Part shown: piece after piece, positions 8,162 through 16,908 of the stretch
Numbering within the stretch: the first letter of the stretch is position 1
How the letters are laid out: every line of letters begins with the position of its first letter
Position numbers and translations under genes: made by a program
Source of the DNA: Candidatus Rifleibacteriota bacterium
GTDB lineage: Bacteria > Riflebacteria > Ozemobacteria > Ozemobacterales > Ozemobacteraceae
Reading direction: 5' to 3'
Assembly (NCBI GenBank): GCA_029560455.1
Contig: JAKQKW010000482.1
Location: 1 to 24,913, forward strand
DNA length: 24,913 nt
The notes under the pieces: model-generated
Database searches by the model: none
What the model saw: the letters and a program-made list of their open reading frames with translations, nothing else
What the model was told of the DNA's origin: nothing

Positions 8162-8625
8162 TGTGGTCTCACTTATCTTTGGTTTACATAATATTTATTA
8201 TCAGACATTCTGTTTTTTCAGAACGAGGAAAAAGGCTTCGAATAAAATAACCCAAAACGACTTCTCCGCATGCAACGATTTCAACAATCGGCCTGTAAAT
8301 TAATCACGAAACCGGCAACGGTCTACGTAAACATTGTCGCAATAATTTGCAACAATTTACCGAATTTGATTCTCATTTTATCGCTTATGCACCTTGAAGA
8401 TGCCAGATGCAGGTCATCTCACTGATACCTTGCCCTCTATCCTGTTAACTGCTGGCCATGAGTGATACGTATGGCTCCACTGGAAATAAGCAAAGATTGT
8501 TCTAAAATTCATCTGCGCAAAAGCTTTTAGTTCTCTAATGTCAAAGAGTATAAGTTTTATTAAGAGTTTCAGATAGCTAATAATAACCAGAGTCTGCCTT
8601 GCGTAAATTCAGCTGTGAAAATATC

Positions 8626-8655
8626 TTGACTGCCTGTTGACCCTGCCTTTATTAT
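8626..8655 (+). promoter_or_regulatory. Promoter placing transcription start at the creatininase-like ATG
   Basis: TTGACT (8626-8631), an 18-bp spacer and TATTAT (8650-8655) are followed by only six bases before the ATG at 8662. The predicted start of transcription therefore falls at or next to the A of ATG. No Shine-Dalgarno site is present, so the message would be leaderless. Confidence 0.6.
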
Positions 8656-8661
8656 GGGCGC

Positions 8662-9495
8662 ATGAATTTAATGGATCTTACCGCAGCGGAACTTTCACAA
8701 ATCGACAAGGAAAACACCTTCGTTATTGTACCACTTGGCTCTATTGAGCAACATGGACCACATCTCCCACTTGGTACAAAATGCTTCATTGCCGAAACTA
8801 TTGCCTTCGAAGCGGCAACAAGACTTAAAAACGAAGAATATGGCTGCCTGATCGCGCCAACTGTCCCGTTCATGCCGTGCCATACCAGCGCCGGCTTCAT
8901 GGGCAGCTATGGTATGGGCGCCAGAACCTATTCTGATGCTCTTTACGATATCGGCAGCTCACTGAGTCGCGATGGCTTCAAAAACCTTGTCTTCGTCAAT
9001 CTGTCGATTTCTCCCGAAGCTCTCAAGGCAGTTGCCGTCGCTGTTGAAGATCTCAATACCCTGAGAGAATTCAGAGCTATCGATCCGATACCTCTCTGGA
9101 CTTTCTCGCACAACGAGCGCCTCGATGCAGCTCTGCGCGCTATCGGGCTCGAACCGGCAAGCGAGTTGCATGCGGATGTCAAGGAAACCAGCGCCCTGAT
9201 GCATATTGCCCCCGAGCTTTTACGCGACCAGATCGCCCGACAGCTGTCAGCCTGTTGTGCCAACCCCGCCTGGGAAGTCTTGAAAGGCAATTTTTCGTTT
9301 CAGGAAATGGGTTCGCGTGAGGGTTATCTTGGTTCGCCGGCTCTAGCCACCCCCGAGCTTGGCAAGCTTTTTATCGATGAAGCGGCCTTTGCCCTGGCAG
9401 AATCGGTTAAGTTTGCCGCCGACGGCAACCCGATGCCGGAACTGCCTATACAGATCAGAATGCTGCTGAAAATGGTCGACCTCGACGAGATGTAA
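8662..9495 (+). CDS. Creatininase-family protein with degenerate metal site
   Basis: This 277-aa protein has the fold and spacing of creatininase/creatinine amidohydrolase family enzymes. It keeps PLGSIEQHGPHLPLGT (residues 24-39), PTVPF at 66-70 and a HADVKETS segment at 170-177. The metal site is not intact. Glu29 and His31 of EQHG remain, but the Asp that normally follows LPLGT is Lys40. The NGHGGN/NGHYEN loop that gives two more ligands is NLSISP at 113-118. HAGE is HADV. An ordinary zinc amidohydrolase activity is therefore unlikely; it may be a binding or structural protein, or use other chemistry. The start has no ribosome site but a promoter lies directly before it. No cofactor-related neighbours point to a pathway. 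Confidence 0.85.
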   Translation: MNLMDLTAAELSQIDKENTFVIVPLGSIEQHGPHLPLGTKCFIAETIAFEAATRLKNEEYGCLIAPTVPFMPCHTSAGFMGSYGMGARTYSDALYDIGSSLSRDGFKNLVFVNLSISPEALKAVAVAVEDLNTLREFRAIDPIPLWTFSHNERLDAALRAIGLEPASELHADVKETSALMHIAPELLRDQIARQLSACCANPAWEVLKGNFSFQEMGSREGYLGSPALATPELGKLFIDEAAFALAESVKFAADGNPMPELPIQIRMLLKMVDLDEM

Positions 9496-9751
9496 CCCAT
9501 CTTTCCAGCTTGGCATCCCCCGCCGCATAGAGTTATGTAAACTACGCACTGGTCTCTCCTGAAAAACCCGGGCAAAATTATCCAAACCGCCCACCAAGCC
9601 TGAAATTCACGCGTATTATGTAAACCACACGCTAAATCTGCAAATTTACACGTAAATTATGTAAACTCCGCGCCAGCACCTCTCAATTTTTAATTTTTAC
9701 AAATTCGAGAAGTTTTATTTTATTTTTTTCAGCAAAAATGTCGAATCTACC
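9496..9751. other. Intergenic region before glutamine synthetase
   Basis: It holds the phased repeat array (9533-9672). From about 9685 to 9735 there is a very A/T-rich tract (runs of T and A) ahead of the glnN promoter, of the type that acts as an UP element or bends DNA. I see no gene or terminator for the creatininase-like gene. Confidence 0.6.
9533..9672. repeat. Four short repeats at about 41-bp spacing upstream of glnN
   Basis: TTATGTAAAC occurs at 9533-9542, 9616-9625 and 9657-9666, and a degenerate copy TTATCCAAAC at 9578-9587. Each copy is followed by a C-rich GC segment (TACGC, CGCCC, CACACGC, TCCGCGC). Start-to-start distances are 45, 38 and 41 bp, about four helical turns. A fifth exact copy lies at 7049-7058. 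They look like binding sites for one regulator or a short dispersed repeat family. The unit is too short and the spacers too uneven for a CRISPR array. Confidence 0.65.
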
Positions 9752-9780
9752 TTGACGCTTGTTTTTCAGACCAGTATGAT
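9752..9780 (+). promoter_or_regulatory. Promoter of glnN (type III glutamine synthetase)
   Basis: TTGACG (9752-9757), a 17-bp spacer and TATGAT (9775-9780) form a near-consensus sigma70 promoter about 55 bp upstream of the chosen ATG. Its presence inside the longer open frame is why that upstream extension is not coding. Confidence 0.8.
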
Positions 9781-9835
9781 TCATCTGCCAGATACATCAG
9801 TTCTTGATGTCAAACCAGTTGTAACGGAGGCTTCG

Positions 9836-11938
9836 ATGTCGCAGGTCCTCAATATTTTCGGTGAACTGACCTTCAATAAAGCGATAATGCGCGAAAAACT
9901 CAGCAATAATGCCTATGAAAAGCTTATTGCCACCATTCAGAGCGGCAGCCCGCTCGACCAGTCGATTGCCGAAGATGTCGCCCATGCCATGAAAGAATGG
10001 GCAATCAGCAAAGGCGCCACCCACTTCACCCACTGGTTCCAGCCGCAGCGCGGTGGCACCGCCGAAAAACACGACGCCTTCCTCACCTACTCAGACAACG
10101 GCGAAATGCTAGAAAGATTCTCAGCCAAACAGCTGATTCAGAGCGAGCCAGACGCCTCTTCCTTCCCTTCCGGCGGCATGCGTTCGACCTTTGAAGCCCG
10201 CGGCTACACCGCCTGGGATCCCACTTCCCCAGCCTTCCTTATCGAAACTGGCAAAACCCGCACCCTGGTTATACCTTCGGTTTTCCTCTCCTGGACCGGC
10301 GATGTTCTCGACATGAAGACGCCATTCCTCAGATCGATGCGTTCACTAAACGACGCTGGAATAAGCCTTCAGAGACTTCTTGGCAATCGCCTTGCCAAGA
10401 AAATCATCGTTAACTGCGGCCCTGAACAGGAATACTTTGTTGTTTCGAAAAAACTCTACGAAACCCGCCATGATTTGAGAACCTGTGGCAGAACACTTTT
10501 TGGTGCCCCGCCTGCCAAGGGGCAGCAGATGGAAGACCACTACTTCGGCGCCATTCACGAAAAAATGATCGCCTTCATGGAAGACCTCGATCGCGAGCTC
10601 TACCGCCGCGGTATTCCGGCTAAAACCCGCCACAACGAAGTTTCGCCGAATCAGTTCGAACTTGCCCCCCTGTTCGAAGAAGCCAATCTGGCCATCGATC
10701 ACAACCTGCAGACCATGAATGTCATGAAGCATGTCGGCAACCGCCATGGCCTGGTCGTACTGCTGCACGAAAAACCCTTCGCCGGCGTCAACGGTTCGGG
10801 TAAGCATGTCAACTGGTCGGTCGGCGATAACACCGGAGCCAACTATCTTGAACCATCTGCCTCGCCGTTGAAAAACATCAATTTTCTGCTCACTCTCGGC
10901 GCGGTTATGCTCGGTGTCGACAAATTCGGTGGCCTGCTGCGCGCCTGTGTCGCCGACGCAGGCAACGACCACCGCCTCGGCGCCAATGAAGCGCCACCGG
11001 CAATCATGTCGATCTATCTTGGTGAATATCTTACCAAGCTCGTTAATGAAATCGAAAGCATGGGCAAGCCGACCGAGCAGGCAATGGCCAACATCAACAT
11101 GGGCGTCAGAAACCTGCCGCGCATTTCCCGCGATTATTCTGACCGAAACCGCACTTCACCAATCGCCTTCACCGGCAATAAATTCGAATTCCGCGCTGTC
11201 GGTTCGTCACAGAACCCATCTGAAGCGGTTACCCTGCTCAATCAGCTGGCAACTTACGGCTACTACACGATCGAACGCCGGCTCGCCGCCCACAAGGGCA
11301 AAGATATCCGCGAAAGCGCCCTGCTCGTTCTCAAAGACGTTTTCAAAGAAACCCGCCGTATTCGCTTCGAGGGAAATGGCTACGGAAGCGAGTGGCACCG
11401 CGAAGCCGAGAAACTTGGCCTGCCGAATGCCCGCAACACCCCCGCCGCCCTGCCCGCCTTTGAAGAAAAAGAAGCCATCGAGCTGATGGAAAAAACCCAT
11501 GTTTTAAGCGGCCGCGAAGTCAAGGCCAGAGTCGAAATCAAATTTGAAAACTACATCAAAACCAAAGAGATTGAGTTCAAGACCGCTATCAACATGGCGA
11601 GAACCCAGATACTGCCAACCCTGACAAAGCAGCTGACTCTTTCTGCCAATGCGGCCAACTCTGTCAAAGCCGCCGGCCTGCCGGCCAAAGATATTCTCGA
11701 AGAAGTTAAGCGCTTCGACAAGCTTTTCAGTCAGGTCAGAGACAAGACTGAAAGCCTTGCAAAAGCACTCGAAAAGGCAGAAACCCGTAAAAACGCGCAT
11801 GCCAGAGCCGAATACCTTGGCAACGAATGTGAAAAAGCCCTGCTCGAACTGCGCGCGGCTGTCGATGCGGCCGAAGAATTCGTCGCGGAAGAACTCTGGC
11901 CCATGGCCAAATACCAGGACCTTCTGACCGTTCTCTGA
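9836..11938 (+). CDS. glnN: Type III glutamine synthetase (GSIII)
   Basis: It makes glutamine from glutamate, ammonia and ATP. The 700-aa length is typical of GSIII (about 700-730), much longer than GSI. Diagnostic segments are GPEQEYF near residue 193, RHNEVSPNQFELAP near 264, NGSGKHVNWS near 318, and FEFRAVGSSQNPS near 450, which give the metal, glutamate and ATP sites. The C-terminal 200 residues are helical and charged, as in the family. ATG 9836 has GGAGG 5 nt upstream; the open frame reaches back to a TTG at 9752, but that region is the promoter. It is monocistronic, with an inverted repeat after the stop. No glnB/glnK, ammonium transporter or glutamate synthase is nearby. The upstream repeat array may carry nitrogen control. 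Confidence 0.97.
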   Translation: MSQVLNIFGELTFNKAIMREKLSNNAYEKLIATIQSGSPLDQSIAEDVAHAMKEWAISKGATHFTHWFQPQRGGTAEKHDAFLTYSDNGEMLERFSAKQLIQSEPDASSFPSGGMRSTFEARGYTAWDPTSPAFLIETGKTRTLVIPSVFLSWTGDVLDMKTPFLRSMRSLNDAGISLQRLLGNRLAKKIIVNCGPEQEYFVVSKKLYETRHDLRTCGRTLFGAPPAKGQQMEDHYFGAIHEKMIAFMEDLDRELYRRGIPAKTRHNEVSPNQFELAPLFEEANLAIDHNLQTMNVMKHVGNRHGLVVLLHEKPFAGVNGSGKHVNWSVGDNTGANYLEPSASPLKNINFLLTLGAVMLGVDKFGGLLRACVADAGNDHRLGANEAPPAIMSIYLGEYLTKLVNEIESMGKPTEQAMANINMGVRNLPRISRDYSDRNRTSPIAFTGNKFEFRAVGSSQNPSEAVTLLNQLATYGYYTIERRLAAHKGKDIRESALLVLKDVFKETRRIRFEGNGYGSEWHREAEKLGLPNARNTPAALPAFEEKEAIELMEKTHVLSGREVKARVEIKFENYIKTKEIEFKTAINMARTQILPTLTKQLTLSANAANSVKAAGLPAKDILEEVKRFDKLFSQVRDKTESLAKALEKAETRKNAHARAEYLGNECEKALLELRAAVDAAEEFVAEELWPMAKYQDLLTVL

Positions 11939-11960
11939 TGCCACTTTTTTGATCAAAATA

Positions 11961-11999
11961 ACCCTGCAGATTTATGAACTTTTGAAATCTGCAGGGTTA
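11961..11999 (+). terminator. Strong inverted repeat after glnN
   Basis: AACCCTGCAGATTT and AAATCTGCAGGGTT form a stem of about 14 bp around a 10-nt loop, 22 bp after the glnN stop. The T run is short, and the 3' arm ends where the asnS -35 begins, so the hairpin and the asnS promoter are nearly fused. Confidence 0.65.
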
Positions 12000-12028
12000 T
12001 TGACTGTACAGGGGCGCTGCAGTATAAT
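12000..12028 (+). promoter_or_regulatory. Promoter of asnS
   Basis: TTGACT (12000-12005), a 17-bp spacer and a consensus TATAAT (12023-12028) lie 56 bp before the asnS ATG. The leader is short and shows no T-box. Confidence 0.85.
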
Positions 12029-12084
12029 CGCCACGCTGCTCAAGAAGATTTTGAGCCACCTAATCATAGTTGAGGTCTGTTTAA

Positions 12085-13536
12085 ATGAGTCTGTCTATCA
12101 GCAAAATTCTCGCCATGACGCCTTCAGACGAAGTTGTTTCGGTCAGCGGCTGGGTCCGCACCAAAAGATCGAGCAAGAATGTATCTTTCGTCGCCCTGAA
12201 TGACGGCTCAACCATTCGCAATCTTCAGCTGGTCGTCGACACAGAAAAAGGCTATGAAGGCGTTACCGAAGAAGTCATGGCATCGGTTACCACCGGTGCT
12301 TCGATAAGTGCTTCCGGCAAGCTGGTTGCCTCTCAGGGCAGCGGCCAGGCCGTTGAGCTGCTCTGCGAAAAAATAACTGTAATTGGCATTGCCGACCCCG
12401 ACGAATACCCGTTGCAGCCGAAAAAACACTCTCTCGAATTCCTCAGAGAAATCGGCCACCTGCGCTTTAGAACCAATGTTTTTGGCGCTATTCTCAGAGT
12501 CAGACATGCTCTGACTTTTGCCATTCATAAATTCTTCAACGACCGCGGCTTCTTCAACATTCACACGCCGATTATCACCGGCTCAGACTGTGAAGGCGCC
12601 GGCGAAATGTTCAGGGTTACCACCCTGCCCGACCAGAACCCGCCGCTGACTGACGACGGTCACGTCGACTTCAGCAAGGACTTCTTCGGCAAAGCCACCA
12701 ACCTCACGGTTTCCGGGCAGCTCGAAGCAGAGCTGGCAGCCACCGCACTCAGCAAGGTCTATACCTTCGGACCGACTTTCCGCGCTGAAAATTCGAACAC
12801 CTCACGCCACCTGGCCGAATTCTGGATGATCGAACCCGAAGTTGCCTTTGCCGACATCAAAGACAACATGGATCTCGCCGAAGAATTTCTTAAATATCTG
12901 ATTGGCTACGCCCTTGAAAACTGTGCCGACGACATGGAATTCCTCAGCAAACGCTATTCTGAAGAAGAAAAACTGAAGCCCCAGGCAGAACGCGATGAAA
13001 TGTCGCTCATCGAAAAGCTTGAATTTGTTCGCAAAAACAGCTTCGAACGCGTCACCTATACTCAGGCGATTGAAATTCTGATGAACTGCCCGATGAACAA
13101 AAAGAAGAAATTCCAGTATCCGGTAGAGCGCTGGGGTATCGACCTGCAGTCTGAACATGAACGCTATCTCGTCGAAAAGCACTTCAAAAAGCCGGTTATC
13201 GTTACCGACTACCCGAAAGAATGCAAGGCATTTTACATGCGCGCCAACACCGACGGCAAAACCGTCGCCGCCATGGACATCCTGGTGCCGGGCGTCGGTG
13301 AAATCATCGGTGGCTCGCAGCGTGAAGAGCGCTATGAGCAGCTCAAACAGCGTGCTGAAGAATTCAAGATCCCACAGGAAAGCATCTGGTGGTATCTCGA
13401 CATCCGCAAATTCGGCTCAGTAGTTCACAGCGGCTTTGGTCTGGGCTTTGAACGTCTTCTGATGTTCGTTACCGGCATGGGTAACGTCAGAGACGTCTCC
13501 CCCTTCCCCCGCACCCCGAAAACAGCTGAATTCTAA
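12085..13536 (+). CDS. asnS: Asparaginyl-tRNA synthetase
   Basis: This class IIb aminoacyl-tRNA synthetase attaches asparagine to tRNA-Asn. It has 483 aa, a little longer than the usual bacterial 460-470. An N-terminal OB-fold anticodon-binding domain covers about residues 1-110 ([24 protein letters not shown]). The catalytic core includes motif 2 [21 protein letters not shown] near 231, [10 protein letters not shown] near 409, and motif 3 [12 protein letters not shown] near 449. The [15 protein letters not shown] ending distinguishes AsnRS from AspRS. GAGG lies about 11 nt before the ATG. It has its own promoter and terminator. Confidence 0.97.
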   Translation: MSLSISKILAMTPSDEVVSVSGWVRTKRSSKNVSFVALNDGSTIRNLQLVVDTEKGYEGVTEEVMASVTTGASISASGKLVASQGSGQAVELLCEKITVIGIADPDEYPLQPKKHSLEFLREIGHLRFRTNVFGAILRVRHALTFAIHKFFNDRGFFNIHTPIITGSDCEGAGEMFRVTTLPDQNPPLTDDGHVDFSKDFFGKATNLTVSGQLEAELAATALSKVYTFGPTFRAENSNTSRHLAEFWMIEPEVAFADIKDNMDLAEEFLKYLIGYALENCADDMEFLSKRYSEEEKLKPQAERDEMSLIEKLEFVRKNSFERVTYTQAIEILMNCPMNKKKKFQYPVERWGIDLQSEHERYLVEKHFKKPVIVTDYPKECKAFYMRANTDGKTVAAMDILVPGVGEIIGGSQREERYEQLKQRAEEFKIPQESIWWYLDIRKFGSVVHSGFGLGFERLLMFVTGMGNVRDVSPFPRTPKTAEF

Positions 13537-13550
13537 AAGCAAAGACCGAA

Positions 13551-13592
13551 ACAGATCGCCCCGGCTAAAAGCCTGGGCGATCTGTTTTTTTT
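13551..13592 (+). terminator. Rho-independent terminator of asnS
   Basis: ACAGATCGCCC (13551-13561) pairs with GGGCGATCTGT (13575-13585), followed by eight T residues in the plus direction. Confidence 0.92.
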
Positions 13593-13599
13593 AAGTTGA

Positions 13600-16446
13600 T
13601 TATTCCGGTGTTTCGAGGCTGGTCATGAATTCATCCCAGCGGGTGGCCTCGTAGCGTCTGGCTTCGGGGTCGTGGCGCCTGAAAAGTCTTTCGAAGAGAA
13701 AGATCCACTGATCGCCCTGTGGCCACAGATAGTTGCGCGGTTCTTCGCGGAAGAACGGGTCGAGCCTGGCAGACTTCACCTGCTGGCGCGCAAGACTTAC
13801 ATAATCCTTTGCGGCGTCGGGCAGCCCCATGGCGGCGTGGCATTCAGCCAGGAGGCGGCTGATGATCGGACTGCCGGCATCGAAAGCGCAAAGCTTGTCG
13901 AGCATGCTGACCGCCTGCTGATACTCGCCGGTAGCTGCCGAGAATTTCGCGAACAGATATTGACCGGCGAGATCTTCATAATTTTTGCCACGAAAATTAT
14001 AGGATTTCAGCATCTGATCGTAGGCGGCAATAAATGCACCCGGATCAGCCTGTTCAAGTCTGATCCAGGCAAGCGTGCGCAGGCAGGCCGGGCCCTTCTG
14101 GCGAAGGTTTTCGGCAAGAAGATCAATTTCACTGCGGTCTGCGACAGAAAGTAGTCTTGGCTTCAGGCGACCGGTATGCGACAGGTCGGCTTCGATGTAT
14201 TTTTCGGCGATACGTTCAGCCTGAGATCTGGCAAGGCTGGCAAAGACCTCATCAAGCAACCATTCAGGCAGACCAAACCCCAGCAGCTTCTGAGATAATT
14301 CGACATCGGCAAGAACACTGTTGCGGGCCAGATTCTGGAATATTCTTGCCAGCCTCAGGGCCTCCCAGAAATTTGCGGGCGTCTTATTCACAAAGGTATC
14401 CAGTGCCAATTGCCTGTATCTGGCAGCCCGATCGGGGTGATTGAGAAGCATGGCGGCCCCCCACTCTCCTCTGGCCATGGCTTCTTCAAAAAAGCCGGTA
14501 AAACGCGATTCCTGCAGACGGTCAGCAACCAGAGCGGCGCGGGCATTTCTGATTCCGGTCAGGTCGACATTTTCAAACGCGAGCGTGCTTTCGTAAAGGG
14601 CAAGAGCCGTATGAAGATCGCCGGCAAGTTCACAGCGACGGGCTTCAACAAATACCGGTGGCCAGAAAGAGGGAAATTTCCGGCGCAGTTCAGCAAGCGA
14701 ACGAACAAATTCCTCGCCAGTTCCCTTCCTTGAAAGAATCCACAGAAGTTCCTGCATGCGGGCATCAACAGAAAAAGGCAGACTCCAGGCAGTTCTGTTA
14801 ATCTCTGCCTTCCAGTTTTCAGAGCCATCTGAAAGGCTTTTAAGAGCCCGATCGAAATAAATAAAGCCGATATGCAGCTGTATAAGCCAGATTATTACTG
14901 CCGCACAGCCAACGACAAGAAGCCTTTTAATGTTGTTGCCGATTCTGGGCGTTTCGCTGATTTCCTGGCGCGGATAAAGCAGATAAAAAAAGGCCAGAAC
15001 CAGCATTGCCGGCGTTCGCCAGGTGAAATCGGCCAGCAGAGTTGCCGAAACCGCCAGAAAGCCGATCAGCATGCCGGCAGCCCACCAGCCTTTAAATGCT
15101 CTCCACCAGATGATAAGACAAAGAATCAGGAGCGGTATGCCACCCCAGAGAAGCAGTTCGAGGAATCCCTGATGCGTGTGGGGGTAGTTCCAGTCATAGA
15201 CCCATAGCGCAGCGTCAGAGTCGGTGCGCTGGGGCAGCAGAGCGAACTGTAAAACCCCGTGGCCGGAGAATGGTGCCTGACTGATCAAACTGGCGGCGGT
15301 TTTCCAGACAACCAGGCGTTCATTGCGGGAAAACTCGGCAAAATCAAACTTATACCCCAGCCTGAAAATCACGACACAGAGCACTATCGCTGCCAATACC
15401 GCTGGAATCAGCATATTGTCTGGTTTTTTCTTTAAAGATTCAGGTTTTTCAACAGACTTCGAAGTCGAAAACCGCCCAACAAGCAGATGCAGAGCCAGGC
15501 TGATCACGGCAATCGCAAGAACAATTCTGGCGCCGCTGACGACCATATAGAGCAGGTAAGCAGCAATCAGCAGCAGGCGGCGGTTGTAATGAACTTCCGG
15601 ATTGGAACGGATGCCGGCGATAATTGCCCACACAGCCGCCAGGCACCAGGTAGCCAGATGATTCGGGTGCAAAGAACCGGCCCAGGCGCGGCGCGAAAAG
15701 AATTCGCCCAGAGTGGCAGACTCGAGTGCCTGGTTCGTCAATGCGGCACCGACGATGAGAATGCCGCTGAAAGCGATCGTGTCGATGATTCGCTGCTGCT
15801 GACGCGGTTCGGCGGCGACCGAGCAGGTCGCGAAAAACAACAGGGTTGCCGCTGAAAATGCCACGAACTGTGAAGTGAGGTCAGCAGCAATACCCTGATA
15901 GTGGTTTACGGCAAGCCAGGCCAGGGCTCCGACGGCAAGGAAATGCCTGCAGTCTGCGGTGAAACTGATGCGATCATGCAGCAGTTCGCGGCAGTAGAAA
16001 AGCAGAAACATGACAGTGACCGGTGCAGCTGAAATTCCGGCCTGCATACCGACACCCATGGTAACGGCAGAACCCGGGTCAAAACTGATGCCTGCATGGT
16101 AGACAACCAGACTTGCAGCACGGTCAGGTTCTTTGTAGAGGTAATATGTACACAAAAACCATGAAAGCACATATAAGACCTGAAAGTTCTCGACCCGCAT
16201 GGCAGCCTGACTGTGTACCTCATAAGACACGAGCGCGAAGGCGGGCAGAAAGCCGGAATATTTTTTCCCATAGATGCCGGCTGCGATTATGAAAAGCATG
16301 ACAGCCAGATCGAGGCCCGATTCAGGCAGAAGCATTGAATGATTCTCTGAAAAGATCAATTTTGCCCATACGAGAAGAAATGCCCAGGCTGCAGCCCGTG
16401 GAATGAATGATGTCATAGTCATGGTTTTAGCGGTTGTTTCGTTCAT
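13600..16446 (-). CDS. O-antigen ligase/polymerase-like membrane protein with C-terminal helical repeats
   Basis: This large integral membrane protein (about 948 aa from the ATG at 16446; 954 from the ATG at 16464) is built like Wzy/WaaL (O-antigen ligase superfamily) proteins, which join or extend surface glycans at the periplasmic face. Residues 1 to about 540 hold roughly a dozen hydrophobic helices. A longer extracytoplasmic segment around 350-430 includes RLVVWKTAASLISQAPFSGHG and YPHTHQGFLELLLWGG, which matches the family's conserved G-HG/H-x-F-E loop. Residues about 545-954 are soluble and rich in Ala, Leu and Arg helices in a TPR-like pattern (AGDLHTALALYESTLAF, FSAATGEYQQAVSMLDKLCAFD). 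Neither start has a good ribosome site. It is not in a glycan cluster, although a NeuC-like gene lies 1.2 kb away. Confidence 0.85.
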   Translation of the reverse strand: MNETTAKTMTMTSFIPRAAAWAFLLVWAKLIFSENHSMLLPESGLDLAVMLFIIAAGIYGKKYSGFLPAFALVSYEVHSQAAMRVENFQVLYVLSWFLCTYYLYKEPDRAASLVVYHAGISFDPGSAVTMGVGMQAGISAAPVTVMFLLFYCRELLHDRISFTADCRHFLAVGALAWLAVNHYQGIAADLTSQFVAFSAATLLFFATCSVAAEPRQQQRIIDTIAFSGILIVGAALTNQALESATLGEFFSRRAWAGSLHPNHLATWCLAAVWAIIAGIRSNPEVHYNRRLLLIAAYLLYMVVSGARIVLAIAVISLALHLLVGRFSTSKSVEKPESLKKKPDNMLIPAVLAAIVLCVVIFRLGYKFDFAEFSRNERLVVWKTAASLISQAPFSGHGVLQFALLPQRTDSDAALWVYDWNYPHTHQGFLELLLWGGIPLLILCLIIWWRAFKGWWAAGMLIGFLAVSATLLADFTWRTPAMLVLAFFYLLYPRQEISETPRIGNNIKRLLVVGCAAVIIWLIQLHIGFIYFDRALKSLSDGSENWKAEINRTAWSLPFSVDARMQELLWILSRKGTGEEFVRSLAELRRKFPSFWPPVFVEARRCELAGDLHTALALYESTLAFENVDLTGIRNARAALVADRLQESRFTGFFEEAMARGEWGAAMLLNHPDRAARYRQLALDTFVNKTPANFWEALRLARIFQNLARNSVLADVELSQKLLGFGLPEWLLDEVFASLARSQAERIAEKYIEADLSHTGRLKPRLLSVADRSEIDLLAENLRQKGPACLRTLAWIRLEQADPGAFIAAYDQMLKSYNFRGKNYEDLAGQYLFAKFSAATGEYQQAVSMLDKLCAFDAGSPIISRLLAECHAAMGLPDAAKDYVSLARQQVKSARLDPFFREEPRNYLWPQGDQWIFLFERLFRRHDPEARRYEATRWDEFMTSLETPE

Positions 16447-16546
16447 AGGAGAACAAATTAACATTTTTTTTGTTTTCGTAGTGGAAATTTTAAATATTTC
16501 GTGATAAGATGTAACTTCCCATGAAACGCTAGCCCTTAACTTTAAC

Positions 16547-16576
16547 TTGGTTTAACCTCGCAAACCTTATTACACT
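16547..16576 (+). promoter_or_regulatory. Possible promoter of the rplU operon
   Basis: TTGGTT (16547-16552), an 18-bp spacer and TACACT (16571-16576) lie just upstream of rplU. The match is moderate. An alternative extended -10 (TGATAAGAT, 16502-16510) lies further up but lacks a good -35. Confidence 0.4.
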
Positions 16577-16596
16577 CAAGACTGGGAGTAAATTAA

Positions 16597-16908
16597 ATGT
16601 ACGCCATTATCGAAATCGGTGGAAGACAGTACAACGTCGAAAAAGGCAGCAGACTGCGCTGCGAAAAACTCGACCAGGCCGCAAACTCAACCATGGCAAT
16701 TGACAAGGTTCTGTTTGTAAAGAACGGCGAAACCGTTCAGATCGGTGCCCCTTACGTGAAGGGTGCCCAGGTTAAAGCCAAGGTTGTTGGCCATGCCCGC
16801 GGTAAGAAGATCACTGTTCTTAAATACAAGAGCAAAGTCAACTATCGCCGCAAACTCGGTCATCGCCAGCACTACACCTCTCTTCTCATCGAAGAAATCA
16901 AAGGCTGA
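16597..16908 (+). CDS. rplU: 50S ribosomal protein L21
   Basis: This is ribosomal protein L21, 103 aa, which binds 23S rRNA with L20. It has the family start MYAIIEIGGRQYNVEKG, the central VLFVKNGETVQIGAPYVKGA and the basic KITVLKYKSKVNYRRKLGHRQHYT tail. GGGAG lies 8 nt before the ATG. It is first in the conserved rplU-prp-rpmA order; its TGA overlaps the prp ATG by one base. Confidence 0.98.
   Translation: MYAIIEIGGRQYNVEKGSRLRCEKLDQAANSTMAIDKVLFVKNGETVQIGAPYVKGAQVKAKVVGHARGKKITVLKYKSKVNYRRKLGHRQHYTSLLIEEIKG

Larger units (their letters stand above)
7796..8661. other. Long gene-poor intergenic region
   Basis: About 865 bp contain no gene I can support. It includes a MITE-like element (7911-8065), an orphan stem-loop (8141-8161), an imperfect palindrome TTGTCGCAA-N4-TTGCAACAA at 8334-8355, and the creatininase promoter at its right end. 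An 89-codon open frame at 8034-8303 starts inside the MITE, has no ribosome site, and is low in protein-like character. Confidence 0.7.

Noticed and set aside
8034..8303. 89-codon open frame in the long intergenic region
   Set aside because: It begins inside the MITE, lacks a ribosome site, and its composition is unlike the neighbouring proteins; probably chance.
8334..8355. Imperfect palindrome TTGTCGCAA / TTGCAACAA
   Set aside because: It stands alone 300 bp from any gene start and lacks promoter boxes nearby; kept only as a note in the intergenic entry.
9533..9672. Possible CRISPR array
   Set aside because: The shared unit is only about 15 bp, one copy is degenerate, spacing varies from 38 to 45 bp, and no cas gene is present.
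10346..10972. 208-codon minus-strand frame inside glnN
   Set aside because: It is a shadow of the GSIII coding sequence; the plus frame carries all family motifs.
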